Position numbers and translations under genes: made by a program. A stretch of DNA of 64,000 bases from Breviolum minutum Mf 1.05b.01 (taxonomy: Eukaryota > Sar > Dinophyceae > Suessiales > Symbiodiniaceae), in the NCBI GenBank assembly GCA_000507305.1, contig DF239877.1, forward strand, positions 86,567-150,566, in the 5' to 3' direction. Of the stretch, positions 1 through 11,268 are shown piece after piece (within the stretch, counting starts at the first letter, position 1; each line of letters starts with the position of its first letter). Under the pieces are notes generated by a model. It saw only the letters and a list, made by a program, of their open reading frames with translations, ran no database searches and was not told the origin of the DNA.

Positions 1-877
1 TTTTTACGGTGTTTTTTCAGGAAGCCTGAAACTCCTGGTTTTAGTGGCGACGCGACGCAGTTCTATAATAGAGGAATTCAGTGTACAGACCATCTCTCTC
101 ATCCCCACCGCCGCGCACCGCCGACAAAATACAAACTTGAAAACGAAAGATTTACCGATCATGATTCGATTCAAAATTCATGATCATCATCAATTATCAA
201 TCATTATCATCAGATCTTGATGATCTGTTTTTTTAATTTTTTGTGGTGTGGATGTGGCCGAATGCGCCAAATGCGAGGGTTACATCAGTTACGTCGCACA
301 GAGAGAAAATAAGAGCTCGTCGTTCACTCCGTTTCACCGAGACAACTCCGAGACAACTTTACCCTTGTTCTGGATCATGCGAATGTTCGAATTTGAATAT
401 ATGGACTTTACATTTTGCATCAATCGAGCTTCCCGGGGTTTGCATGGATTTGCATTTTGCGTTTTGCATCAATTGCATCAATTTGTCATGGATGCCACGA
501 TTTGACACTCCGAGGTTTGGCACGTGGATGCATGTCACAGCTCGCAATTCTTACCGGAAAAAAGTACCCGTGCTTGTGCTCCGGTGCTTGACTGTCTTCC
601 TGTAAAGACTTTAATACCAAGCCGTATGCGAACCATGGGCTCTTGTGATGTAAAGATTCGAACGGGCTTATTGGTAAAACTCCAAGAACTGTAAGGTTTG
701 GATAACATAATTGAAGTTTCAGCAACATGATTCATATCATCGACGTCAGTGATCAGGAGCCTGAATTTTGCTCTTTGTGTTTCCTAGTAGAGGGGTTAAC
801 GCCGGGAGGCAGCCGAACCCCTGCCTCCTGGCACCAATTGCCGTGCTTCACCCTATAGTCTATATCCGCACGTTAGA
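1..877. other. Spacer, no gene recognised
   Basis: No frame here reads like a conserved protein and I see no exon with a convincing splice context. The stretch is moderately AT-rich with short direct repeats (tgatcatgat, tgcattttgc). It could hold the upstream part or 5' exons of the TilS gene, but nothing in the sequence shows that. Confidence 0.4.
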
Positions 878-1192
878 ATGTTTTGTTTGGTTTTGTTTGG
901 TTTTGTTTGGTTTTGTTTGGTTTTGTTTGGTTTTGTTTGGTTTTGTTTGGTTTTGTTTGGTTTTGTTCGTTTGGTTTNGGTTGTGTTTGGTTGTGTTTGG
1001 TTTTGTTTGGTTGTGTTTGGTTTTGTTTGGTTTTGTTTGGTTTTGTTTGGTTTTGTTTGGTTTTGTTTGGTTTTGTTTGTTTGTTTGTTGGTTTGTTTGT
1101 TGGTTTGTTTGTTGTTTGTTGTTGGTTGTTGGTTGTTGGTTGTTGTTGGTTGTTGTTGTTGGTTGCTGTTGTTTGTTGTTTTGGTAGTTTAG
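878..1192. repeat. Decamer tandem repeat (TTTTGTTTGG)n grading into GTT/TTTG repeats
   Basis: From about 878 to 1078 a 10-nt unit, TTTTGTTTGG, is repeated roughly 20 times with a few variants (TTGTGTTTGG). From 1079 to 1192 it decays into TTTG, GTTG and TTG runs. The strand is almost free of A and C. One ambiguous base (n) lies at 978 inside the array, so copy number is probably not exact in the assembly. Long open frames across this block are composition artefacts. Confidence 0.9.
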
Positions 1193-1370
1193 GAATGCAC
1201 TTGATGTTTACATCATTGTTTGTGGACGTTTCCGAAGTGACTCGCATACTAAGCAGACAAAATTTGGTGAACTTTTATTCATGTTCATATTCATATTTGT
1301 GTTTGTATCCGTTTTTTGCATATACATTTTGCATGTGCATTTACAAATTCGCATTTAAATTGATGTTTGC

Positions 1371-1585
1371 ATGTACATTTACGCAAGCATACACGTACGT
1401 ACGTGTACACATACACATCAACATACACATACGAATACACATACGCATACACATGCACACGCACATGCACATGCACACATATATAGACAGACATATACAC
1501 AGAAACACAGATACAGACAAGCATATATGCATGCATGCATACACCACACAGACACACATACAGACGGACCTACATACAGACAAAA
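1371..1585. repeat. CA/TA-rich imperfect microsatellite
   Basis: A degenerate run of ACATAC, CACATACG, ATGCACAC and ACAGAC units with almost no G except in short variants. It gives spurious His/Thr/Tyr-rich frames on + and Val/Cys/Met-rich frames on -. No gene is called. Confidence 0.75.
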
Positions 1586-2023
1586 TCATGGGTGCGACCT
1601 CTATAATTTGAACCCGTTGTTCACACAAAATTTTAAAAAAACTCATTGTGCCGTTTTGATCCAAATGGGAGGATTGGAGCTGAAGAAATTGAATTTTGAC
1701 GAATTTTGGAAGATGAACTGTGTAAGTAAGTGAATGTTCGGGTACTGAAAACAAGTTGCAAGATATGCAGGTTGCCAATGTTGATTGGGTTGCAATTTTG
1801 CACATGATTTGTTCTCATTCCTACAAATTGATTCATAATAGGGAGTTGTTTGATCAAGGTAGCGGGTTTTGTTAAAGTCAAGTTGTATGTTGCGATTCGA
1901 CTGTCTCCACAAAGGGAATGCCAAAGATTCCACATGCGACGGACTGTGTTGCATGACGAGTGTCCCCGTAGTGCGAGTGTTTTGAAGACTCCTTCCTTGT
2001 CAAAGACGTACCACGAGCTTCAG

Positions 2024-2593
2024 ATGATTGTATGCCGGAAAATATTGGTACTCATTGTTTTCGCGTACATTTGTGCAACTGGCAGACTCCTGAATTGCTT
2101 TGCGCAAAACCAGTTGGGAAATTTGAGCAGTGGGAGATTCTCATCGAGTTCGTTGCTAAAGCGCGTCAGCAAAATGCTTACAACATCCTGTGAAATACCT
2201 CGAGGATCTGCGATTCCTATTGTCATTTCCGTCAGTGGTGGGCAGGACTCTGTTGCCCTTCTCCGTTTGGTTCATCAAATTGCAAGCAGGCATCCTTGGC
2301 GACTTCATGTGTTGCATTTCAACCACGGCTTGAGACCAGAGTCTTCTCAGGAAGAACACTTTGTAAGACATCTTGCACAATTCTTGAAAGTGCCGTTCCA
2401 CTTGCGGCGCCATGCTGATCCAGGTTCTTTGAAAACGTCCAAATTTGGCCTGCAAGCTGCAGCCAGATCTTGGCGGCAAACAGAATCCAAAGAACTTTTA
2501 CAGGTCCTAAAAAAAGATGGAAAAGAAACAGATGGAGGTGGAGCGATCTTGCTTGCACACCATGCAAATGATCAGGTGCCTATGCGGGGTTGT

Positions 2594-2669
<76 letters not shown>

Positions 2670-4495
2670 CTGTTGTAGAAGTAGAGGAGCAATGTGAACA
2701 GTGTCAACGATATTTGATTCACATATGACATATAGAGTATTGGGTACTTGCGATGTTATGGGTTCTTTGTTGTCCGTATTCGGGGATGGACACCAACCCC
2801 ACAGCAGGGAAGAACCCAATTTTTGTTTATTTTGGTATATAAGCACCGTTGTCATTGTCTATTGCGGCTTGGATCCCAGCCTAGCTTTGATCACATCCTT
2901 TGGCAGATGATCATTTGTTTGGATCTTTTTTTATTTAGTGTTTTCTTGACATGTAAGACTTGTGAGTTCTCCCAAGCCGTTCTGATTGAAATGAAAAAGA
3001 GAGGGAAGAAGGTGGCAAAAAAGTGAAATAATCGAAATAAGATATCATTGTTTTGAAGAAACAACAACTCTCTCCCCCCACACGATCAACATGGTATCAT
3101 GGTTTGTTCAGAGAACAGGTGACCATGATTGTTTGCACATGATCCTTGCATTCCAAGTTGGACAGTACAGGTGAAGCCCCTTGTTTGCTTGTGGTCTTTG
3201 GTCATTGTTTCAACTCTTTTTCCAATGTAGCCTTGAATGAATCCAACGGATAAAAGGATGCCTATTCTAAAGGCTTTACACGGAACGAATGTATTTCATC
3301 GTCACACCTAGAATGCTTTCAGGGGATTCAAGTTCTTGTTTGTAATGGAGCCAATCTTTTGATGGCTAAGGTTGAGACGCAGCTTTTGAAGTTGCTGCGT
3401 GGTGCACATTTGGCACAGCTGGGAGGCATGCGTGCCCGCGATGGACCCTTTGCACGACCACTGCTTGGAATTCGTAAGGAAGAGCTACGTGCTTTCTTGC
3501 TCTCAGAGGGCCAGTCTTGGATGGAAGATGCTTCCAACAGTTTACCAGTGTACCAGCGAAATCGCATTCGCCTGCAGCTGGTTCCTATGCTTGTGGATCT
3601 TTTGGGTGGTGAAGATGCCTTGTATAGTCGTTTTGCCTCGCTGGGCCAGCAAAGTGGGCAGCTGGCTACTTTGCTAGAAGGGCTGTGTCAGGAAAATCAT
3701 GGTCCACAATATCCATCCCCTGGCGGTCCTCTCCTTCTAGATGTTTCTTCGTTTTACAGGCTGCCAGAGATGGTTCGCTATGAGTTCGTTTGGCGCTTCG
3801 TGGCAAACGCATGTGGTGCTATGCTCAGTCATGATGCAGTTGCCAGGATCGTTGAGGCCGTTAGCCAAGGGGAGACTGCCCCTTTTACCTGGCTGTTGGG
3901 ATCTGGCTGGAAGTTGACTCGCCAAGGTTCACATCTAGTCGTCTCCAACTCCGGAGGACAGGAAAAGGACAAAACTTGGCAAGCTGCTGATCTCTTGGTG
4001 GTTCAAAATGTCTCGCAGCTTCACATTTCCATGGAGGTTACTCGAACAAATCAGATGCGAGGCGACTGTCTTGATTGTCCCCAGACTGCGAAGTCTAGTG
4101 CAGTGCTACTTCTTCACAGTGTGGCAGCTGGAAGTGTTGTGACACTTCGTGGTGTGCTTCCTGGTGACCGTTTTCGCAAAGCACCTTTGGCACGAAATGT
4201 TAAACTCACTTCATTTCTCCACCGCCAACTTGCCGTGGCACCCAGTGCCCGGCCCCATTGGCCTATCGTCGCTATCAAAGCTCCAGGATGTAAGGACGTT
4301 GTCGCAGCTGTACTGCCAAACCTCGTTTCATCTGATTTTCAAGAAAGGACCGAGGCCCAAAGATCGGCTGAAGTCTTACCTGTTTTGATTACTTTATGCT
4401 GGGACAAAGCATGGCCCGGACTCGGAAATAGCACCGCAGCAAAATCTGATCCCGTGCCATGTGCGAGACGAGACTTGAGGCGTCTGGTCACTTGA
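2024..4495 (+). CDS. tilS: tRNA(Ile)-lysidine synthase, organelle-targeted
   Basis: TilS uses ATP and lysine to convert the wobble C of tRNA-Ile(CAU) to lysidine, so that the tRNA reads AUA. Exon 1 is 2024-2575 and exon 2 is 3371-4495 (stop), with a phase-0 GT-AG intron 2576-3370; the protein is about 558 aa. Exon 1 carries the PP-loop SGGQDS (residues 71-76), HFNHGLRPES and LLAHHANDQ. Exon 2 continues directly with VETQLLKLLRGA, then RPLLGIRKEELRAF, WMEDASN, YQRNRIR and a C-terminal domain with VTLRGVLPGDRFRK. All are diagnostic of TilS. I chose the ATG at 2024 because residues 1-20 form a hydrophobic signal-peptide-like segment followed by a Ser-rich stretch (RFSSSSLLKR), as in bipartite plastid leaders of peridinin dinoflagellates. 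An in-frame ATG at 1850 would add 58 residues of no clear character. The family call is secure; the compartment is inferred. Confidence 0.93.
2590..2669. repeat. (TTG/CTG)n microsatellite inside the TilS intron
   Basis: About 26 triplets of TTG with interspersed CTG, starting 15 nt after the 5' splice site at 2576. The open frame that runs from exon 1 into this block (poly-Cys on +, poly-Asn or poly-Thr on -) is read-through of the intron and not protein. Confidence 0.95.
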
Positions 4496-4768
4496 AGCTA
4501 GGACGCTCAAGTATCTTCAAAGTGTCCTACTTCGAGATTGCTCCAGACATTTGCCTGTTTGATTGCAGCTATTTAAGCTTCTTAGACACGCTATGTGCCG
4601 ATGAGATAGGACGGGGCTTGTTGATGTCAACTTGCTTCATGCATGGGGCAAAAGCATGATTCCCAGGCAGAGCCAAAGCTTTACAGGATAGATTCTATAA
4701 TTCTATTTCTATATTATATGGTTCATTTGTATATATATATATATATATTGAAAACATGAATATTTCAG
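4496..4768. other. TilS 3' flank with (AT)n run
   Basis: No exon is seen between the TilS stop and the acceptor tatttcag ending at 4768. A TA dinucleotide run occupies about 4731-4748. No polyadenylation signal is claimed, since dinoflagellates lack a clear AATAAA-type signal. Confidence 0.5.
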
Positions 4769-5502
4769 AAAGAAGCCTTCATTGTGGGAGACTTGATTCC
4801 TGACAGCCAAGGCCAAGTCGGACTGCAGATGAAGACCCTCTTGGTGATGCAGGCTGGTGAAGTCTTTTCTTGTTTAGACGCATTAATCTTTTTGAGTTGC
4901 TTTCTAAAGTTCGTCCCAAGGTTCCTCGAGTTACTTCAACGGCATCCACCAGTTTCTACTGGGCTGTGCAACGCCGTGTTCGGATGCTGCAACTGAAAGC
5001 ACCGGCTCGCGACAGACTCAGAGTTCTTCTTTGCTTTGTACGCTGCATTTCTTTTTGATCTTTTTTTGCACATGGAAAATGAAGTGCTATGCTATCACAT
5101 CCTTTCTCCTGAGGTTGGCCAGGGTGGTCCAGCACTGCTGTATTTCTTCCGAGAGAGAGGTAGAGTATTTGAAGCATCTCTAGCACACAGAATCTCTTTC
5201 AATACCAATCTGCTTCAAGATCTCAAGGTCATGTACAAAAGTTCGGTCAGTTGACTGTTCGTGACCTGTAATGTACTTCAGTACTGTCAGGGCGTTTTGG
5301 AGTTGGTGGAGCAACATCGAGTTATTGGGCGAAGAGCCAAGTCAAAAGTTGTTCTGTGTGTCCCCACATGTTGTGTACTTACATTTGGTTGTGCATCAAG
5401 TCCTGGTTTTTCCTTCCAGGGACGCTGCAAGGGTGATCGAAGAAGATGACTTGCTCTTAGTCTTAGTATTGCTTAGCCAACTTTCTCATCTACAGCTGTA
5501 GT
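4769..5502 (+). CDS. Unidentified protein, C-terminal exons
   Basis: I do not recognise the family. Exons can be seen from coding-like sequence and consistent junctions. A first exon follows tatttcag at 4768 (KEAFIVGDLIPDS...) and probably ends near 4852 at a GC donor. A middle exon near 4900-5020 reads STASTSFYWAVQRRVRM. Another, within about 5085-5245, includes GQGGPALLYFFRERG. Exon 5291-5340 reads GVLELVEQHRVIGRRAK. The last exon, 5420-5502, reads DAARVIEEDDLLL and ends with a stop. The last two introns, 5246-5290 (45 nt) and 5341-5419, are GT-AG and keep phase. The protein is helical and rich in Leu and Arg, with no membrane segment or motif I can name. It lies between TilS and the kinase, so it is a separate gene unless its upstream exons are missed. 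Confidence 0.55.
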
Positions 5503-5518
5503 TGTTTTAGTTTGAGTC

Positions 5519-8500
5519 ATGACGAAGCTTCAAGACAGGCCTGGGTGGCTTGGACCTCTCCGCGGTCTTTGGACACTGGCGCAGGTTTGTGATATTTACC
5601 TGATAGCTATTTTGCAACTTGAGTATTGCTTGTGGTTTGGGATGATTGGCTTTTTGTGGTGTCAAACTTGACTATGCCATCCACAAAGCTTGTTTTTTTT
5701 CGTGCAGGCTATCGATCCAAGCTCCTGGTTCGACCTGAAAGAGATCGCAGGTCCAGACCAACGATTCAACCAAGATTTGATTTCAGTTGAGTAGATTTGA
5801 TCATCGATTTCAAACTTTATGTACCTTGGCTTGGATGTGAGGTTCGAGGAGCTTTACTCACTAGAGAAACAAGTGGGTGAAGGTTCCTTTGGCAATGTGT
5901 ACAAGGTGGACTTGGTGACTTGTTTTTCTGGTTTTTTGACTCTTCTCAACAACCTGGAAATTCTGGGCACTCCAAACGGCGCAGTCGGAGTGTTCTTTCA
6001 AGGCGAAAGCGAAAAATGAAAAGGGGGTCTGATCCTTATCATGTCCGCGTTTGCCAAATTCTCACAACATCAAAGTGCCAATAATCCTTCAAATGGCTTA
6101 TCCCAGGCAGAATCTGCAGTTGCCGTGAAGGCCAGAGCAGGGTTCAATGGCGGGGCATGTTTTACTGGGGGTTTAGGACACTGGCTTGAAAGGCAGACAG
6201 TGGCGTGTGCTCTTTCACTTGCGCAGTTACTCCAGGTCTTTTCGCTGGCCTCGCCAATTGCCTCGCCGGAGGTGTTCTTTGGGATTGCTGTTAGGGTTCC
6301 CTGCGACATGACGGACATGACAACTCCGAACAAGGCCAAAGTGGAAAGCGAGGAAGCGAAGCGGAAGCTTGCAAGCTTTTTTGGTGAGTGCGTCATAACC
6401 TTGGAATTTTGTGGGCTAGTATTGTCGCTAATGGGATTGTCAGCGCAATGATGGCCACACTGAAGCCATAGGCGATGCTTGCACACCTGGACCATCCTCA
6501 TATTGTGAGGCACGGAATGTGGCTAGTGATAGCAAGCAACCAAACAGCGCAAGCCTTTCGAACAAGGGAAGTCCCGTGTTGTCTCTGGGACATTTTCCTT
6601 GATGTGAACAAAACTCGATCAACATATGGCCCACACAGTCCACAGCGATGTGGACCGTAAAAAAATATTGACTTGATCTTTATACAACTAGGCTAATAGG
6701 TCATAATTCAATGATTCTGATTATGATTCCTTTTTGTTTCTGGGTGATTGTCACAGTGGCCAGGATGCATGAATCCTTCCAGTCAACATGTGAACTGCAC
6801 CTGGTCCTGGAGATGTGTGCAGTCCTCGGAGCAATTAGGAGATATGTCGTGAATCAATGCTGTAGGATACAATGATTCTCCGCATCCCAGGTCACGGTGG
6901 AGAGCTCTATGCCCTCCTGGTAAAAAGGATCAGAGAGGAGCGAAGCAGCGAAGCTGAATGATGTGGAGCGAAGTGAGTTGTTTTTGCGCTAGGCAGATGG
7001 GCTGGATGAGAGTTTTGGACAAATGTTCTTTAGGTCGGAATCTCAAAGTTCGTGAAATTGATTGAAGTCTGGAATGCTTCCGCATGTCAAAGTTATGATG
7101 TCCAGGCAAATGCTCCAAGCCATTGGATATCTTCATGCTCGACGAATCGTTCACCGCGATGTGAAGCGGATTCCTCAGACAATCCCAAGTATCTCCTCAC
7201 AGTCAAACTGCACCTCCACCAGGCCCGAGAATTTTCTGGTGTCGGGAACTTCCGAGCGGCTTGAGGCCTTTGCAATGCTTGTGTCATCTTGTGTCGCTTT
7301 TCAGAGTATTTCATAGCACTGTGGCCGAGAAACGCAGGACGTTGTCTTGAAGCTCTGTGACTTTGGAACTGCCATGGTCTTGACGGAGCAAAGACCCAGG
7401 CGCCAGCATGCAATGAAAGTCGAACTTCTGCTCTGACAGAAGGTAGCAAACTAGGACCGCTGGGACAGCCAGGACCAGAGGAGTGTTGCAATGTGTTGCT
7501 ATGTCAGGTCTTTGGTCAACATAGGGACACTGTCTTACACTGCTCCGGAGGCACGGCAGCAGCCCCTCAGATGAGAGCTTCTGACAAATATACGTGTTGG
7601 GATGTTCATGTACTGATAGAAGCTTGCATGATTTCACTTGCAGTAGCCATCCTAGGGAGCGAGTAGTTTCAGAATGAGTTTACTACAACGGCTGCAAAAC
7701 ACACGGGTTCTCTAGTTTTGTATCCACTCTGGGAGGTGTACCAGCGCAAAGGAGCTGACCTCCCTGCTGATATATGGTTCGCATCCGCGTGGGAATGGTT
7801 CAGAACGATACAAACCATGCAGACCTCATTGGCAAGACATGTTTACGATACAGCCTTTTGATAAGGAAGGACTTCTGAGAGGTTGCTTTCGTAGGATGAA
7901 GACGTGGCAAAGCTGTGACTGCTTCCGCCAGGTCTTTGGGCGTCGTGCTTTATGTGATGCTGTCCCTGACTTAGCTGAGCTTGGACTCCAATGAATGCAC
8001 AGACTGCGACTGCGAATAGATGGACCGATGGACCTAGCTCTTGCTGCCCTTTTTTGGCTGAGGACTGGTACTAACCCATTCCGCAATGGAAAGGACACCA
8101 CAAAACAGGCACGAATCCCACGTAGCTATTCGACACCAAACACTTCCCATCCAGCACTGACCAGGAAACTGTGAAAAAGATCAAAGCTGGCATGTCAGAG
8201 TCCCAAAGGTTTACCTCAGTTGCATGATTCAAGATTTCAACTGCGAGAAGCCGAGGTTTGCAACAGAGCGTCCAAGTTGGCTGAAAGTTTCTCCTGCAGG
8301 TTGCCACCAGTTGTATCCACTTATTCGCTGTAATCTACGTAATTCCACACGAGAGAAAGTCTTAGACACCTTCAGAAGGCAAAGTCGAATCGCTGGGCTT
8401 GCTTCAAGTGCAGGCCAAGATGTTGTGAGGAAGCTCCTGGTTTTGCCGGAGGACCAACGCCTGACTTGCAGTGACAGTCGAGCACTCTGGAACAAACACG

Positions 8501-11268
8501 GTGTGGAGTGGAGAGACAATGGAGAATCGCAGATATTTGTCAGCTTTGGCAGGCTTTGCAACATGGTTGGATGGTTGGTTCCAAACCGCCGCTTCCTCAC
8601 ATCTTACATTCAACAGCAGACCATGTATGCTGTAGATAAGCTGGAAGCTGCTTGCCTGGTAATGAGTATAAGTTTCCAAGGAGGTTTGCCACTCCTGAAA
8701 CCCCGCAGACACTGGCCAGTAGCCCAGATCTGCACAGCCAGGAACAACAAAAAGAGACAGCATTTTCCAATCATCAGTTGGAAATTTTGTAGATTAGAGC
8801 TTCAGCAATTCTTGTCATTCTTTTAATGTAGTCCAAAACGAAGGAGAGTTGCTTGCCTGGACTTTTTTCGTCATGGGACATGGCAGTCCAGCTATCCAGA
8901 CTCGACTTGTCCTGAGGCAGTCACCGTCATCCGTGTCTTACAACACATGCTAAAGCTGCAAATGCCGCAGAGGTGCCAGTCGCATCCAGTCGCCAATTGA
9001 AATAGAATCTTGGGCCTTGGCGGCCTTGCCAACCCAGGTCGCTCTTAAATGTATATAAGTGTATAAAAACGCTGCATACTAGTAGTGCTACAGAGTTTCA
9101 AGTGATCTTGAGGTCCCCACTTTGCTCCCTTTTGGCTTTGTGTCACTTGGGGATTTGCATTCTCAAAATTGGTTGATGTAGGCGTGCTGTGACTTACACA
9201 AGTAGAGGGTACTAGGGAGTGGTCCTGTAGCTATACCTATGGTCAGCCTTGCAGGGCTTGAGGGACCCAGTGCCAGTTATTCGACGTGCAAGCATCCATG
9301 TAATTTTCATTGAATTCTCCCTAGCGCAAACAGATTCCGGATTCTTTTATGAAGGAGCTAAAGAGGGGCATGCCCCTCCACTGGTCTAGAATATCCCAAC
9401 GAGAGTCCGAACTCATACAATGAGAAAGGCTGTAAGCTTGATTCTGATTTTCCCGCGTGGCCGCATGGGATGAGTTCGCTTTCCAGGCATGCTCTCTTTG
9501 CCTGTGCCATGGGGGCCACAGAGGCGATGAACAAAATCTAGCATCATTTTTTTGCACTTATTTAGAACTAGTCAACCTTGCGAGATAGGGCGAAGAGCAA
9601 ACCTTTAGTCATCAAGTCATGTGTTTCATTTTTTTGATACTATAATTAATAAGATAATATGTATATATATATATATCTATAATGTATCTTAAAAGAGAAT
9701 ATCTGAAAAAACATAATATCTAGATCCAGTTTCTGCATCTGCCATCATCCTCGCAAGCCAAGCAAGGCAGACCTTCCGCACCCTGCTGCGTGGCGTTCGC
9801 TCTTCCTCCTGTTGGACACCGACGCTCGGAGTGTTTGGAGTGGCGTTCACTCCATGCTTGAATGATATCAGTGATGACAGCCCCACATGGACTCGAACTC
9901 AAGTTTGTCAAAGTCAATATAATATAGAGTTTAAACCAGGGAAGAGATTGTGAGTCCTTCAGAAGAGATGAAGCATCTGAGGACCATGATGGACGCCTCA
10001 GTGAAAGCGACATGTTTGGAGGGTTCCAAAGGTTCAACTACACTAGCTGGATATATATAACTATATATTATAATTATACATCATGTAGATTGACGTAGAA
10101 ACTAATATGTATATATATGTATATATATGTGTATGTATATGTATATATGAATATATACTATTTTATATTTGTTTATTCAGGTACACGTACGAACAATGCT
10201 TCTATCGCATGAAGAGCACGCAACGCCTTCGATGTTGTATTCCGGCCAGGCATCGAAGAGTGTGCTGCTGGCCAGATGCTTAAAACATCCATCCGATTAG
10301 ACTGTTGCTGTTCTTTGTGGTCTGTCGTTTGTTGTTTGCCGTTTTTCGTTTGTTGTTCGTGGTTTGTTCGTTTGTTGTTGTTTATTTATTGTATTTGTTT
10401 GTTTGTTTGTTTTGGTTGTTTGGCTGGTTGGTTGGTTGGTTGGTTGGTTGGTTGTTTGTTTGTTTGTTTGGTTGGTTGTTTGTTTGTTTGTTTGTTTGTT
10501 TGTTTGTTTGTTTGTTTGTGTGTTTTTGTTGTTTTTTGTTGTCGGTTGTTTGTTGGTGGTGGTTATGGTTGTTTGTTATTCAATGTTGGTGGCTGGATGT
10601 GGTTCTTTGATGTTGTTTGTTGGCCTTGCGAGCGGACCTTGTTGTTCTCGTTGCTGTTGTATTTCTTCGTGATGATGACTGGAATGCTGATGACAATGAT
10701 GACAAGGCAACAGCTAACTAGCCAGTGGCCCTCACAAGATGGTGGATCCACCATACCCCACAGATTGAGCTACACGGGAAACAGGCTTATTTTTGGGCAA
10801 CAGAAACTCAGCACATCGAGCGAAGCACCAGGTCTTCAGAGGCTTACAGGGCGGACAGAGGCGGGCAGCAAGACAGTGAAGCAGTGAAGCACAGAACTTT
10901 TGCGGGTATGCATTTTCAAACCTTTCAGGCTTTCAAAGTTGCTTCAACAAAGCATTCTTCCATTCTTTGAATCAGATGGTTTAGGTAGCGGATGAGGATT
11001 TGAGGACGGCCATCAAGGTGGGGACACTGTCAGGTGTGAAGTGTAACAACATGAACAACATTTTGCTTGAGGCGTCGGATCTCGACAGCAATGGTGTTTT
11101 GGATTGGGCAGGAGTCTAAGAATTCAACTTCGCGTGATGTGTTTTTTTGTTGAGTTATGTCACCAAGTACATGGCGTATGTGGTGTACATAGGGTGAAGA
11201 GATGAACGTTAATCGATCGGATGTGTTGCTAGGCTGAATGGCTTTGTATTGGCCTCCTCACGGTGACC
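5519..11268 (+). CDS. Calcium-dependent protein kinase (CDPK-like Ser/Thr kinase with EF-hand)
   Basis: A Ca2+-activated Ser/Thr kinase assembled from many short exons. Mapped exons: 5519-5584 (start ATG), 5708-5778, 5842-5905 (glycine loop GEGSFGNVYK), a short exon near 6107-6128 (VAVK lysine), about 6330-6386, about 6474-6509 (LDHPHIVR), 6764-6821 (LHLVLEMCA), about 6891-6919 (GGELYALL), about 7071-7165 (IVHRDVK), 7223-7253 (PENFLVS), 7338-7392 (CDFGTAM), 7525-7550 (SYTAPE), 7736-7776 (ADLPADIW), 7932-7967 (SLGVVLYVMLS), 8063-8108 (GTNPF), 8165-8208, 8256-8299 and 8414 to about 8505. All catalytic motifs are present. After a 2.5-kb gap, 10985-11107 and 11233 to about 11265 encode an EF-hand whose loop DLDSNGVLDWAE is completed only by splicing a GC-AG intron (11108-11232). 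Donors are mixed GT, GC and GA. The kinase call is secure; linking the EF-hand exons to it is inferred from order, strand and family architecture. Confidence 0.85.
8506..10984. other. Gap between kinase and EF-hand exons
   Basis: About 2.5 kb with no exon I can support. CDPKs normally have an autoinhibitory junction and one or more further EF-hands here, so one or two short exons may be hidden. Content: TA-rich runs at 9655-9685 and 10045-10165 (TATATATG units), ordinary unique sequence between 8830 and 9640, and a TTTG/GGTT repeat at 10384-10545. Frames such as 8224-8826 read across known kinase introns and exons and are not independent genes. Confidence 0.5.
10384..10545. repeat. (TTTG)n / (GGTT)n microsatellite
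   Basis: Tandem TTTG units interrupted by GGTT runs, then TTTTTGTTG variants. It resembles the composition of the 878-1192 block but is shorter. It lies in the presumed long intron of the kinase gene. Phe/Val/Cys-rich frames over it are artefacts. Confidence 0.9.

Noticed and set aside
768..1611. Hydrophobic Phe/Val/Leu frames suggesting membrane proteins
   Set aside because: They come from the TTTTGTTTGG array and disappear outside it.
1850..2728. 292-codon frame taken as one whole gene
   Set aside because: Its first part is real TilS exon 1, but the end runs through intron and microsatellite. TilS continues at 3371.
2024..4495. TilS as bacterial contamination
   Set aside because: It has a phase-0 GT-AG intron with a microsatellite, a signal-peptide-like leader and neighbours with dinoflagellate introns.
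8224..8826. 200-codon frame as an independent gene
   Set aside because: It contains two kinase exons in different frames and the intron between them.
9880..9930. Possible tRNA on the minus strand (catggactcgaactcaag)
   Set aside because: Only a T-loop-like string is present; no acceptor stem or anticodon arm could be paired.
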